21,139 nucleotides of DNA from Candidatus Helarchaeota archaeon (GTDB lineage Archaea; Asgardarchaeota; Lokiarchaeia; Helarchaeales; HEL-GB-A), in NCBI GenBank assembly GCA_016840125.1, contig JAEOSY010000205.1:1-21139 (forward strand), in the 5' to 3' direction. Positions 8,524 to 15,669 of the stretch are shown piece after piece; the stretch's first letter is position 1; each line of letters opens with the position of its first letter. Position numbers and translations under genes: made by a program. Below the pieces are notes generated by a model. It had not been told where the DNA came from. It made no database searches and was given only the letters and a program-made list of their open reading frames with translations.

Positions 8524-8768
8524 GGCTTTTTCACCTCCTTTTTTTCAATTACAGTTGAATCTTCAGAGTCTGTAAAGTTGAAAAAAAGCTCATCTATAGT
8601 GGTTCTGAGAGCTCGAGCTATTTTATGGGCTAAAATGAGGGAGGGGTTGTACTTACCCTTTTCCAAATAGAGAATTGTTTCCCGTCTAACACCTACGGCT
8701 TTTGCGAGATCTTCTTGTCTCATGTTATATCGTGCCCTGAACTCTTTGATTCTTGTTCTGAATTTCAT
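8520..8768 (-). CDS. XRE-family helix-turn-helix regulator
   Basis: 82-residue single-domain DNA-binding protein. The HTH pattern runs [20 protein letters not shown] then [17 protein letters not shown], placing helix 2 at about 18-25 and the recognition helix at about 28-38, followed by [17 protein letters not shown], the classic end of an XRE domain. It has a short acidic/basic tail and no sensor domain. Its start shares one base with the stop of the upstream membrane protein gene (TAATG), and its stop overlaps the next gene (ATGA), so all three are coupled. It probably autoregulates this cassette; the periodic boxes at 9103-9172 are the natural candidate operator. Confidence 0.88.
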   Translation of the reverse strand: MKFRTRIKEFRARYNMRQEDLAKAVGVRRETILYLEKGKYNPSLILAHKIARALRTTIDELFFNFTDSEDSTVIEKKEVKKP

Positions 8769-9103
8769 TATGCATCGCCTTTTCTTTCATAATACCATCT
8801 CAAAAAAACAAATGAGATACAACATACCACCATAATTGAAATTACAGTCCAGCCAGAACCAAGTTCAGGTAAATCGAGAAACTCCGTTCCAATTACGTTC
8901 CATACCACTAATGATATCATGAAAATATAGCTAATCCATAAGGTACCTAAAGCCGCTTTCCCACTGAGCCTCGAGGTTCGCTCGTCACCTCTAGGATAAC
9001 CCGCCTTTTTGTCTTTATAGAGTTTCCACACAACAATAAGTCCAACAAGAACCACAATAACTGCATTTAAGATTATAATCAATGGCCATCCAATACTGTT
9101 CAT
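8768..9103 (-). CDS. DUF2178-like membrane protein
   Basis: 111 residues from the chosen start. Three hydrophobic segments are visible (about 7-27, 52-71 and 84-101). Between the first two is a charged loop, [20 protein letters not shown], whose DER-T motif is typical of DUF2178-type proteins found beside XRE regulators in archaea. The frame stays open upstream to a TTG at 9208, but ATG 9103 is preferred because GGAG lies ten bases before it and a TATA-like box at 9174-9181 would put the transcript start near 9150, inside the longer frame. Function unknown; a membrane sensor or partner for the adjacent regulator is a guess. Confidence 0.6.
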   Translation of the reverse strand: MNSIGWPLIIILNAVIVVLVGLIVVWKLYKDKKAGYPRGDERTSRLSGKAALGTLWISYIFMISLVVWNVIGTEFLDLPELGSGWTVISIMVVCCISFVFLRWYYERKGDA

Positions 9104-9198
9104 TTCTACCATTCTCCAAATTATTTCTAACATTATGTTGTGTTTTTCTAATATAATGTTACACATTTCTAACTTATAAATATTTCCCCTCTTAGAAA
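9103..9198 (-). promoter_or_regulatory. 21-bp periodic TTTCTAA boxes at the promoter of the XRE cassette
   Basis: On the + strand TTTCTAA occurs at 9124-9130, 9145-9151 and 9166-9172, with TTTCTAC at 9103-9109, each exactly 21 bases apart (two helical turns). An inverted copy, TTAGAAA, is at 9192-9198. Between the third box and the inverted copy is a TATA-like element (TTTATAAG on the minus strand, 9174-9181). A perfect inverted repeat, TAACATTAT (9128-9136) with ATAATGTTA (9153-9161), overlaps the boxes. Same-face spacing around a promoter suggests cooperative binding, most simply by the XRE regulator. The open frame here also reads as a seven-residue repeat beginning LE, an alternative coding explanation. 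Confidence 0.5.
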
Positions 9199-9283
9199 AC
9201 CTAATCAAATGTTACATCGCAAAAAAAAATAAACGTATTAAGTCCGATGTATAAACTAACAAAAAAGAAATCAGGTTTTGATT

Positions 9284-9685
9284 ATGGCGGAAAATGAACC
9301 CAATTTTGAGCGATACCTACAAACCTTATTTGATACCATAAGTCTTTATACGGATGCAGTCAAAGCAATATCTTTAGTATCAGGGGAGGGCTTACCCATA
9401 GCAATGGTAAATCGTGAGGGGGAAAGTTCAAATGAAGGTTTAATCGCAAATATGGCAGCCAGTACCTATGCACTGGGAGATCGCGTTAATATTGAGCTAG
9501 TTCATGGAGATTTTGAACGGGTCATAGTGCAAGGGAAGCGGGGTATATTTTTAATAGCTCAATGCGGCTGCGGAGTATTAACAATCGTGTTTGACAAGTT
9601 TAGAACTTTGCCCCAGTTAGTTTACCGTGATATCAGGTTAATTGATGAAATTCGGAACCAGCTCGCAGCCTTGTTAGAAGCATGA
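9284..9685 (+). CDS. Roadblock/LC7-domain protein
   Basis: 133 residues forming a single roadblock/LC7 domain: an N-terminal helix (FERYLQTLFDTISLYTDAV), a strand pair AISLVSGEGLPIAMV, the helix NEGLIANMAASTYALGDRV, then VIVQGKRGIFLIAQCGCGVLT and a C-terminal helix DIRLIDEIRNQLAALL. These domains dimerise and in bacteria (MglB) and eukaryotes regulate small Ras-like GTPases; archaea, especially Asgards, carry many. No GTPase gene lies in this window. The ATG at 9284 is preferred over a TTG six bases earlier; AGGT lies nearby and a TATA-like GTATAAAC at 9249-9256 is suitably placed for an almost leaderless transcript. It is divergent from the XRE cassette. Confidence 0.78.
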   Translation: MAENEPNFERYLQTLFDTISLYTDAVKAISLVSGEGLPIAMVNREGESSNEGLIANMAASTYALGDRVNIELVHGDFERVIVQGKRGIFLIAQCGCGVLTIVFDKFRTLPQLVYRDIRLIDEIRNQLAALLEA

Positions 9686-9725
9686 AGATTAAATTAAAGG
9701 ATTATGAAGGAAGGAGATTATTATT

Positions 9726-10322
9726 TTGGAAGAAATCAAAAAATTGCTAGCCGAAGAGGAGAAGGTATTGTGGAGTAGCACTCCAGATCCGAACACAACG
9801 AGAAGATCTATTCTATATCGTGCAATCCTTGAGTTGGCTTTTTCTATTTTCATTATTCTGATGTTATATACTCTACCCTTCTGGGGTCTATCTACTCATT
9901 GGACTGAGTTACCACCTTTAATTTTCCTATTGAACTTCGGTACGGGTACGGTTATAGGTTTAGTTCTTCTCTTCTTTTTTATTCGACATTTTCGGAATCG
10001 TAAATATAAGAACGTCTTTTATTTATTGACTAATCAGGATTTGTATATTTCAGCAGGTAAAGTGAAAAAGGATCATTTAGCAGAGAGATATAGAGCGTCT
10101 GAACTAGATAATGATTTTAATGCTATGGATTTTCAACTAATTGGTAATACTTTAAAACTTAGATATGATAAGTTCGATGAAGTTTCAATTTCTTCTTGGC
10201 ATAATGCTTATTACATCCAAATAGATTATGATAGCATATTAGATTTTATCGATTGTTTTTTTATAGAAGGGATTCTTGATCCAACATCATTTCTTAATGT
10301 AGTCCAAAATTCTGTAGATTAA
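9726..10322 (+). CDS. Membrane protein with possible PH-like domain
   Basis: 198 residues. The N-terminus LLAEEEKVLWSSTPDPN resembles the opening of bacterial PH-like (bPH/YdbT-type) membrane proteins. Two hydrophobic segments follow at about 32-53 and 63-87. After a basic patch (RHFRNRKYKN) comes YLLTNQDLYIS, similar to the xLTxxRLxxx strand that begins such domains, then a mostly beta region. The start is TTG with AGGAG nine bases upstream; the nearby ATG at 9704 is out of frame. It follows the roadblock gene by 40 bases and may be co-transcribed with it. The PH-like call is tentative; membrane location is firmer. Confidence 0.55.
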   Translation: MEEIKKLLAEEEKVLWSSTPDPNTTRRSILYRAILELAFSIFIILMLYTLPFWGLSTHWTELPPLIFLLNFGTGTVIGLVLLFFFIRHFRNRKYKNVFYLLTNQDLYISAGKVKKDHLAERYRASELDNDFNAMDFQLIGNTLKLRYDKFDEVSISSWHNAYYIQIDYDSILDFIDCFFIEGILDPTSFLNVVQNSVD

Positions 10323-10380
10323 TTGAAATACCAGATTAATAATCAATGATCAATTTTTTCCAAAACCTTATTGTAGTTAC

Positions 10381-10417
10381 TTTAAAATGTACTACAGCGA
10401 TTCTTCAGGCGGTGCTT
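10381..10417 (+). promoter_or_regulatory. Possible TATA box and SD for the activase pair
   Basis: TTTAAAA at 10381-10387 lies about 31-37 bases before the ATG at 10418, a position that would start a transcript near 10410. GGTG at 10411-10414 is a short-spaced SD. Together they support starting the activase at 10418 rather than at the in-frame ATG 10346. Confidence 0.35.
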
Positions 10418-11191
10418 ATGTATTCTGTTGGAGTAGATCTAGGGTCGAGTTATTGTAAATGCGTTGTTATTAATGATGGTGAAATAAAAACAAAAGTGAT
10501 TAATGCAATCAAGGGAGATCCCCAAAGTATATCCAAAAAAATAATAAAAGACATTTTATCTTCGTTAAAAATAAAGGAAAAAGAAATAAAATTCGTCACC
10601 ACAGGCAGAAATCGCAAAAAATTTCCGTTCAAAAACGAAGAAAGGACGGAAGTGCTTTGTATAGCCAAGGGTAGTTATGATCTAATTCCGTCTATTCGTA
10701 CAATGGTGGATATGGGGGCACTCACTAATAAAGCCATCAAAATAAACGATAATGGAAAGGTAATGGAATACGTAATAAATGATAAATGCGCATCCGGATC
10801 CGGAATGTTCCTTGAACTCGTTGCAAAAGCGCTCGAAATGAATATCTCAGAGTTAGGAGAACGAGCAACAGCAGCAAAAAATCCATTAACTATAACAAGT
10901 CAATGCAGCATCTTCGGAGAGAGCGAGGTGATTTATCTAGTTAATGAAGGGAAAGATGAGCTAGATATCGCTGCAGGTGTCTGCAACTCTATTGGGGGGC
11001 AAGTTTATTCCCTCCTAAAACGAGTTCGCATGGAAGAAGATGTTGCCTTAGTGGGAGGTGTTGCTAATAATTCTCAGATCAGGCGAAATGTTGAACAACG
11101 TTTAGAAATCCCCATAAAAACTTTTTCTATTAATCCTTCCTACGTTGCTGCCTATGGGGCAGCCTTATATGCAACAGATCTTCCCAAGTAG
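10418..11191 (+). CDS. Divergent BcrA/BadF/HgdC-type activase (ASKHA fold)
   Basis: 257 residues from the chosen start, where the ASKHA fold begins at once (MYSVGVDLGSSYCK). In this family a dimer binds one [4Fe-4S] cluster and uses ATP to inject low-potential electrons into the dehydratase or reductase. Both cluster cysteines are present: C124 in NDKCASGSG and C163 in SQCSIFGESEV. The nucleotide-site motifs are eroded: the usual DIGGQD(S/C)K is MGALTNK (99-105), GTGYGR is TTGRNRKKF (61-69) and SEITCHAKG is TEVLCIAKG. The C-terminal VGGVANN and YGAALYA motifs are normal. With the canonical activase nine bases downstream it may form a heterodimer, as BcrA-BcrD and BzdP-BzdQ do, in which this subunit might not hydrolyse ATP. 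That last point is inference. Confidence 0.82.
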   Translation: MYSVGVDLGSSYCKCVVINDGEIKTKVINAIKGDPQSISKKIIKDILSSLKIKEKEIKFVTTGRNRKKFPFKNEERTEVLCIAKGSYDLIPSIRTMVDMGALTNKAIKINDNGKVMEYVINDKCASGSGMFLELVAKALEMNISELGERATAAKNPLTITSQCSIFGESEVIYLVNEGKDELDIAAGVCNSIGGQVYSLLKRVRMEEDVALVGGVANNSQIRRNVEQRLEIPIKTFSINPSYVAAYGAALYATDLPK

Positions 11192-11200
11192 GTGTGAAAT

Positions 11201-11998
11201 ATGGAATTTTTTTTAGGAATTGATATTGGTTCGCTGACAGGAAAAGCGGTAATAATTGATGGCAGCAATGAGATTAAAGCTCAGAAAGTAATCTATGTGA
11301 AAAAACTTCCAAAATATACCGTTGAGGCGCTATTACAGGATGTTTTACCAAAGGTAAATATTGAAGATCTCTCTGAAATAACATATTGCGTAGGAACCGG
11401 ATATGGAAGACGGAAAATACCCCTCGCGAATGATACGATAAGCGAAATCACCTGCCATGGAACCGGAGCATACCATTTACTTCCATCACTAAGGACCGTA
11501 ATAGATATAGGTGGGCAAGATTGTAAAGTTATTCGGTTAGATGAGAGAGGAAAACTGAAAAATTTCATTATGAATGAGAAATGTGCAGCAGGGACGGGTC
11601 GTTATCTTGAGATCATGGCTGAGACCCTTAATCTGACTTTAGATGAGCTAGGAACTATATCATTGAAGGCAAAGCATCCCACTTCGTTAGCTAGTAAGTG
11701 TTCGATTTATGCACGTCAGGAGGTCATGCAATTGATTAGTGATGGGATAAAGAAGCCAGCGCTCGCTGGGGCTATTAATAAGGCAATGGCAGAGCGTGTC
11801 ATCAATCTTGCTGAAAAAGTGGGTATTGAGGAAGATATTGCAGTTTCCGGAGGCGTCGCTAAAAATGTTGGTGTTGTTTTACATATGGAACGAATAATCG
11901 GAACAAAATTCAAAAAATTCCCAGTAGATCCCCAAATAATCGGGGCGTTGGGGGCCGCATTAATAGCTAAACGAGTTAATTCAAAGAAAAATCTTTAA
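11201..11998 (+). CDS. HgdC/BcrD-type ATP-dependent activase
   Basis: 265 residues with all family motifs: GIDIGSLTGKAV (6-17), VGTGYGRRKIP (64-74), SEITCHGTGAYHLLP (81-95), VIDIGGQDCKVI (100-111), NEKCAAGTGRYLE (125-137), SKCSIY (165-170), SGGVAKN and LGAALIA. Cysteines C128 and C167 match in position the two HgdC residues known to bind the inter-subunit [4Fe-4S] cluster. One deviation is YARQEV where most relatives have FAESEV. Start ATG has GGTGTGA directly upstream; the previous stop is nine bases away, so the two activases are an operon. It presumably activates one or more of the BcrB/BcrC-type enzymes at 2666-8186, although two unrelated small units lie between. The exact partner is unknown. 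Confidence 0.9.
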   Translation: MEFFLGIDIGSLTGKAVIIDGSNEIKAQKVIYVKKLPKYTVEALLQDVLPKVNIEDLSEITYCVGTGYGRRKIPLANDTISEITCHGTGAYHLLPSLRTVIDIGGQDCKVIRLDERGKLKNFIMNEKCAAGTGRYLEIMAETLNLTLDELGTISLKAKHPTSLASKCSIYARQEVMQLISDGIKKPALAGAINKAMAERVINLAEKVGIEEDIAVSGGVAKNVGVVLHMERIIGTKFKKFPVDPQIIGALGAALIAKRVNSKKNL

Positions 11999-12007
11999 TC
12001 AAAATTT

Positions 12008-12538
12008 TTACATAAGAAATTTCAAAGGAGAACCACCATTACCATTATTGTTCGTCTCCAAGTCCCCACCATATTTAGTAATGATATCGTGAATTTGATT
12101 TATTTGGGGGTAACGAGCTCCCTCGCCATATCTAAGACTATCTAACTTCATTAGGGCACCTTTATGTGGGGTTCTTATTTGCAGTTTTACAGTAGGAGGT
12201 CTGGTCAGGATAGTCTTCACACCCATAGACCTCACATTCTTCAGCTCCAAGGTAATGTTCATGAACAACCACCATTTTAGGGTCCTGGCTTTAGCAAGAT
12301 CTAGGATACGGTGCAAATTATGTTCCGAAATCAACGGTATTTTTGATTGCACGTATTTTCTCCAATTCTTTTGAACACTCAAGTGCTTAGTTAATTTTCG
12401 TGCTATAATTTGCATGTATTCATCACTAAATCCTATTTCAGAATCTGCTACAATTTTTCTCTTTATGTCTTTCGCATCTATAAATACAATTTTGACTATA
12501 ATACTTGGGAAATGTCCTCGAATCCGTTCAGTTAACAT
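12008..12538 (-). CDS. Unrecognised protein, 176 residues
   Basis: I do not recognise this protein. It is basic and mixed alpha/beta in appearance, with no transmembrane segment, no cysteine and no evident catalytic motif. The C-terminus holds a Gly/Asn-rich stretch (ETNNNGNGGSP). The central region is rich in Lys/Arg and Trp (KNWRKYVQSK, ARTLKWWLF). A good SD (GGGAG) lies seven bases before the ATG, supporting that it is expressed. It is convergent with the activase gene (nine-base gap) and divergent from the MNT-HEPN pair. Lower-GC composition and toxin-antitoxin neighbours suggest an accessory gene. Confidence 0.5.
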   Translation of the reverse strand: MLTERIRGHFPSIIVKIVFIDAKDIKRKIVADSEIGFSDEYMQIIARKLTKHLSVQKNWRKYVQSKIPLISEHNLHRILDLAKARTLKWWLFMNITLELKNVRSMGVKTILTRPPTVKLQIRTPHKGALMKLDSLRYGEGARYPQINQIHDIITKYGGDLETNNNGNGGSPLKFLM

Positions 12539-12625
12539 GTTTTACTCCCTTCTTCCTTAATATAAGTTTAGATCGTAATTAATTATTTGTTTTTAACTAT
12601 AAAGTTCTTATTCAAGATTTAAGAA

Positions 12626-12664
12626 TTTAAATAGAATAGGATTATATGAAGTATTAGAAGAGGT
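12626..12664 (+). promoter_or_regulatory. Promoter and SD of the MNT-HEPN pair
   Basis: TTTAAATA at 12626-12633 is a good archaeal TATA match, predicting a transcript start around 12655. GAGGT at 12660-12664 lies six bases before the MNT ATG. The rest of the 132-base divergent gap is AT-rich with nothing else recognised. Confidence 0.5.
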
Positions 12665-12670
12665 AATTTT

Positions 12671-12958
12671 ATGTCTAACCAAATAGAGCTGATAAAAGCA
12701 AAAGTTCACCCCATTTTACAACAACATGGTATTAAAAGGGCAGGGATCTTTGGTTCCTATGTTCGAGGAAAAATAAAAGATGATAGCGACATTGATATTC
12801 TCGTCGAAATAGAAAAAGAAATCAGTTTACTTGACTTTATTGGAATAAAATTGGAGCTTGAGGAAGTTTTAGGTAGGAAAGTTGACCTAATCGAGTATGA
12901 TTCAATCAAACCACTTTTGAAAAAACAGATTTTAAGTGAAGAAGTGACCATCCTATGA
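12671..12958 (+). CDS. mntA: MNT-type minimal nucleotidyltransferase (antitoxin)
   Basis: 95-residue minimal nucleotidyltransferase. The signature [20 protein letters not shown] gives G28-S29 and the metal-binding pair D40-x-D42, with a third acidic residue, D72, in KVDLIEYD. In characterised systems MntA neutralises its HEPN partner by adding AMP to a tyrosine near the RNase site. Its stop overlaps the start of the HEPN gene (ATGA), the standard layout. Promoter and SD are clear upstream. Type assignment is confident; activity as an antitoxin here is inferred from the pair. Confidence 0.86.
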   Translation: MSNQIELIKAKVHPILQQHGIKRAGIFGSYVRGKIKDDSDIDILVEIEKEISLLDFIGIKLELEEVLGRKVDLIEYDSIKPLLKKQILSEEVTIL

Positions 12959-13296
12959 AAAAGGGAATATTGGTATATATAGAGGATATTTTGGAGAGCA
13001 TTAATAGAATCGAGAAATATACCAATGGGATTACTAAAAAAGAATTTCAAAAAGATAGTCTAGTTCAGGATGGTGTTTTAAGACGGTTGGAAATAATTGG
13101 TGAAGCCGTAAAGCACATCCCGCAAGAAGTTAGAAAAGAATATCCTGAAATTCCTTGGAGAAGAATTGCTGGAATGCGGGATATTCTAATTCATTCATAT
13201 TCGAAAGTAAATATAAATCGTATATGGATTATTGTCGAAAAAGATTTAACGGATCTGAAGGATTCTATAATAAAAGTTAAGAAAGATCTAAAATAA
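12955..13296 (+). CDS. hepT: HEPN-domain RNase toxin (HepT/DUF86 type)
   Basis: 113 residues, predicted all-helical. The RX4HXY motif of HepT toxins is intact: R75, H80 and Y82 within [13 protein letters not shown] and H form the RNase site at the dimer interface, and Y is the residue AMPylated by MNT partners in studied systems. Further family features are [14 protein letters not shown] (43-56) and [11 protein letters not shown] (66-76). Translationally coupled to the MNT gene by a four-base overlap. The pair may act in plasmid or genome maintenance or in phage defence; no phage genes are visible nearby. Confidence 0.87.
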   Translation: MKKGILVYIEDILESINRIEKYTNGITKKEFQKDSLVQDGVLRRLEIIGEAVKHIPQEVRKEYPEIPWRRIAGMRDILIHSYSKVNINRIWIIVEKDLTDLKDSIIKVKKDLK

Positions 13297-13352
13297 ATTA
13301 TATCTAATATTTGCTAAGCTTACTTTAATATAACCTTAGAAGGGTACGGAAT

Positions 13353-14039
13353 TTGAGCTTATCGTTACAATATAAATCCTGCATTATTCTTGTTACGGTT
13401 GGTCTAGCTATCGCAATCCCTTTATTTCAGACTATTTGGTCGTTATTCGGTCTAATGCTAGTTGGGAGCGCATTAATACTCTTTTTTGTATATTTTGAAC
13501 AGAGATGGATCAAACGAGAATATTTAAAAAGAGGTTTGATTGCCACAATTATTCTAGCTATCTTTTACGGTGTCTATGAATATATATTCTTTGATGCGAC
13601 ATGGAACTCTTTTTTTGATATTGGACTTTGGTTTGAGCAGGTGTTTGGAGATAAATATTATTACTGGGGGTTTATGACAATTCTTAATTTTACCATTGTG
13701 TTCATTTTTTCACGTAAATCAGTTGGTTTGGCACTTTCTTCAATTGTATTATTCGCAGTAAACGAGGATTTTACATATTGGATTACAAAGAGTGTCCACG
13801 AATTAAGATATGTATTTCCTGTGGGTAATTGGTTTGACACGCGATTTCCCTTTTTACAAGGCTTGGGTGAGGGAATCCCCGTTTTTCCGGAATGGCCTCG
13901 GTTTTATTTTGTGGGATGGATTCTCGTCTCCATTATTTTGGTGATCCAGTTTAAAAATTTGCAGGGTCAAAAGTTTATCATAGCAGTGTGCATATTTGTT
14001 GGTGCAGCGGTCTTTTGCACGTTTCTTGCAATCATATAA
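13353..14039 (+). CDS. Polytopic membrane protein, about seven TM helices
   Basis: 228 residues, not recognised. Hydrophobic segments appear at about 10-27, 30-48, 60-78, 103-120, 123-140, 182-200 and 207-227. The loop between the fifth and sixth is aromatic-rich with conserved-looking polar residues (NEDFTYWITKSVHE, PEWPRFYF). The start is TTG with GAAGGGT about eight bases upstream. Ten or so bases separate it from the next gene, so the two may be co-transcribed. No signal peptide beyond the first helix. Function unknown. Confidence 0.6.
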   Translation: MSLSLQYKSCIILVTVGLAIAIPLFQTIWSLFGLMLVGSALILFFVYFEQRWIKREYLKRGLIATIILAIFYGVYEYIFFDATWNSFFDIGLWFEQVFGDKYYYWGFMTILNFTIVFIFSRKSVGLALSSIVLFAVNEDFTYWITKSVHELRYVFPVGNWFDTRFPFLQGLGEGIPVFPEWPRFYFVGWILVSIILVIQFKNLQGQKFIIAVCIFVGAAVFCTFLAII

Positions 14040-14057
14040 TTCAAATAGGTGGGAAAA

Positions 14058-14600
14058 ATGAGTGATAACAAATCTTCTGAATTAAGGAGGAAAATAGCTC
14101 AACTAAAAGATGAAATCTCGATGATTAAGAAGCAAGATGTGGATAAGGAACTTAGGAAGGAAATGTTAGAAGAGCGAAAGGGTCAAATTAGGAAAGCGGA
14201 AAAGACGATTAAAGAATTAGCTGAGATAGAACGAAAAGAAATTCAAGAAAAGATGATTTCAGAATTGGCGAGGAGGTTGAAGCCTGAAATAATGAAAGCA
14301 GCGTGTCTCTATCATATTGTGCATTATAAGGAACTAGCATCGTTTCTTGAGTGTAGTTCGAAACACATACTTGACATTGTTGATTATTTACGTGCTTCTA
14401 AAGAACTCTTTGCAACTGTTGAATACCCTAACATTATTTTTGAGAGGGGGGATAAATCATCAGAATCTCATACTGCTAAAAAACGAGTTCAGCCAGCACC
14501 TTCACAACAAATGCCGCCTTGTCTAAAGTGTAATAAAGCGACGCGATTCATCGCTCAATATGAGCGATATTACTGTGATGTCTGTAAAGAATACTTGTAA
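14058..14600 (+). CDS. Coiled-coil, winged-helix-like and C-terminal zinc-ribbon protein
   Basis: 180 residues in three parts. Residues 5-75 are highly charged and predicted coiled coil (ELRRKIAQLKDEI, KGQIRKAEKTIKELAEIERK). Residues 77-128 look like a winged helix (IMKAACLYHIVHYKELASFL, then HILDIVDYLRASKELF). A Ser/Pro/Gln linker leads to a zinc ribbon with C155, C158, C173 and C176 (CX2CX14CX2C) and an RYYCDVCKEYL ending that recurs in archaeal ribbon proteins. Start ATG 14058 is preferred over GTG 14049 because AGGTGGG sits just upstream. A DNA-binding or protein-bridging role is plausible, not shown. Confidence 0.68.
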   Translation: MSDNKSSELRRKIAQLKDEISMIKKQDVDKELRKEMLEERKGQIRKAEKTIKELAEIERKEIQEKMISELARRLKPEIMKAACLYHIVHYKELASFLECSSKHILDIVDYLRASKELFATVEYPNIIFERGDKSSESHTAKKRVQPAPSQQMPPCLKCNKATRFIAQYERYYCDVCKEYL

Positions 14601-14624
14601 TAGAATAAATCCTCCCTATCATAT

Positions 14625-14631
14625 AAAAAAA
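14625..14631 (-). terminator. T7 terminator for the short-chain dehydrogenase
   Basis: Seven A on the + strand read as T7 on the minus strand, 12 bases past the stop of the dehydrogenase gene at 14643. The 42-base convergent gap holds nothing else. Confidence 0.4.
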
Positions 14632-14642
14632 TTAATAATAAT

Positions 14643-15506
14643 TCATTTTGATAGGTTTGTGAGCTCAGCGCTTATTTCCCAAATCCGTTTCGCAGCGACC
14701 TCATCATAGGATTCGTCTGAGGCTCGTATCTCTTTTTTACCAGCGAAATATCTGCCCGTTACACCTTCCACCTCAGCAGAGCTAGCTAAAAAAATTGGAG
14801 TTTCCGCCCCTTTCGTTGGATTCTTCGACATTAGTTTAAACATACCTCGCATAAACCAATTCATATCTCGACTGAGATTAGTTCTGATCATACCCGGGTG
14901 AAGTGCATTCACTGTCACACCCGTCCCCTCTAATAGCCGAGCGAGTTCAAAGGTGAAAAGATTGAGGGCTAACTTTGATCGACCGTATGTGCCAAATGCC
15001 CCATATTTTTTTTCACTTTGTAGGTTGTCGAAATCGATCTTTGCACGTTTATGCATTCCAGAACTTACATTAATTACTCTTGAGGGGGCACTAGCTTTAA
15101 GGATATCTAATAGTAAATTGGTGAGCAAAAATGGAGCAAGATGATTTACGGCAAATTGGGTCTCAATTCCATCTTCAGTCAATGAACGTTTAGTGAGTAC
15201 TATCCCAGCGTTATTAATTAAAACATCTAAAGTTTGATATTTTCCTTTAAATTGTTGAACAAGATTCCGAATATCTTTTTGAGAAGCAAGGTCTGCGACT
15301 AATAGTTCGACATTTGGGTTTCCAGAATCGGTCTTAATTTCAGTAAGTGCCGCCTCACCACGCTCTCGGCTACGGCATACCATCACAACTGATGCACCTA
15401 GTTTGGCGATCCCGAGAGTCGTTGCTTTTCCGATCCCGGAGTTGGCACCAGTAATCATGACAATTTTTCCTTTCAGGCTAGTTTCTTCTGTCATTTTAAG
15501 TATCAT
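14643..15506 (-). CDS. Short-chain dehydrogenase/reductase (retinol dehydrogenase-like)
   Basis: 287-residue classical SDR. The cofactor motif TGANSGIG is at 19-26, with VCRSRERGEAAL after the second strand, where the arginines favour NADP(H). NNAG is at 98-101, the catalytic serine is in NVSSG (146-150), and Y174-xxx-K178 is in TYGRSK. After the active site comes HPGMIRTNL. The arrangement and wording resemble retinol-dehydrogenase/WW-oxidoreductase-type SDRs that act on hydrophobic alcohols or ketones, but substrate prediction in this family is unreliable. A second in-frame ATG at 15494 is possible. It is divergent from the helicase, with an inverted repeat between them. Confidence 0.9.
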   Translation of the reverse strand: MILKMTEETSLKGKIVMITGANSGIGKATTLGIAKLGASVVMVCRSRERGEAALTEIKTDSGNPNVELLVADLASQKDIRNLVQQFKGKYQTLDVLINNAGIVLTKRSLTEDGIETQFAVNHLAPFLLTNLLLDILKASAPSRVINVSSGMHKRAKIDFDNLQSEKKYGAFGTYGRSKLALNLFTFELARLLEGTGVTVNALHPGMIRTNLSRDMNWFMRGMFKLMSKNPTKGAETPIFLASSAEVEGVTGRYFAGKKEIRASDESYDEVAAKRIWEISAELTNLSK

Positions 15507-15540
15507 ATCCTTTACGGTTTTATTGATTTCTTAATTTAAT

Positions 15541-15555
15541 TCAAGTATCACTTGA
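15541..15555. promoter_or_regulatory. Inverted repeat between SDR and helicase genes
   Basis: TCAAGT-ATC-ACTTGA is a perfect six-base inverted repeat with a three-base spacer. On the minus strand it lies just downstream of an AT-rich stretch that could serve as the TATA region of the SDR gene, about 35-50 bases before its ATG. Possible operator; the remainder of the 163-base gap shows no gene. Confidence 0.3.
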
Positions 15556-15669
15556 TATAATATAGTATATGCTTTTCTTGCCTCATAATTTAAGCCTAAG
15601 AAAGAACTACAATGGAATTTTTGTCGGATATAACAAAGATTATATGCCGAAAGGACGACATTTGGATTA

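Noticed and set aside
9104..9208. N-terminal extension of the DUF2178-like protein from a TTG at 9208.
   Set aside because: It covers a TATA-like box and the 21-bp boxes, while ATG 9103 has GGAG ten bases upstream. The seven-residue repeat is noted as an alternative.
10346..10417. Longer N-terminus for the divergent activase from ATG 10346.
   Set aside because: Family members begin at the ASKHA strand, and a GGTG SD plus a TATA-like box favour ATG 10418.
12757..13050. Minus-strand open frame across the MNT and HEPN genes.
   Set aside because: It is antisense to two genes with intact motifs and has no promoter or SD.
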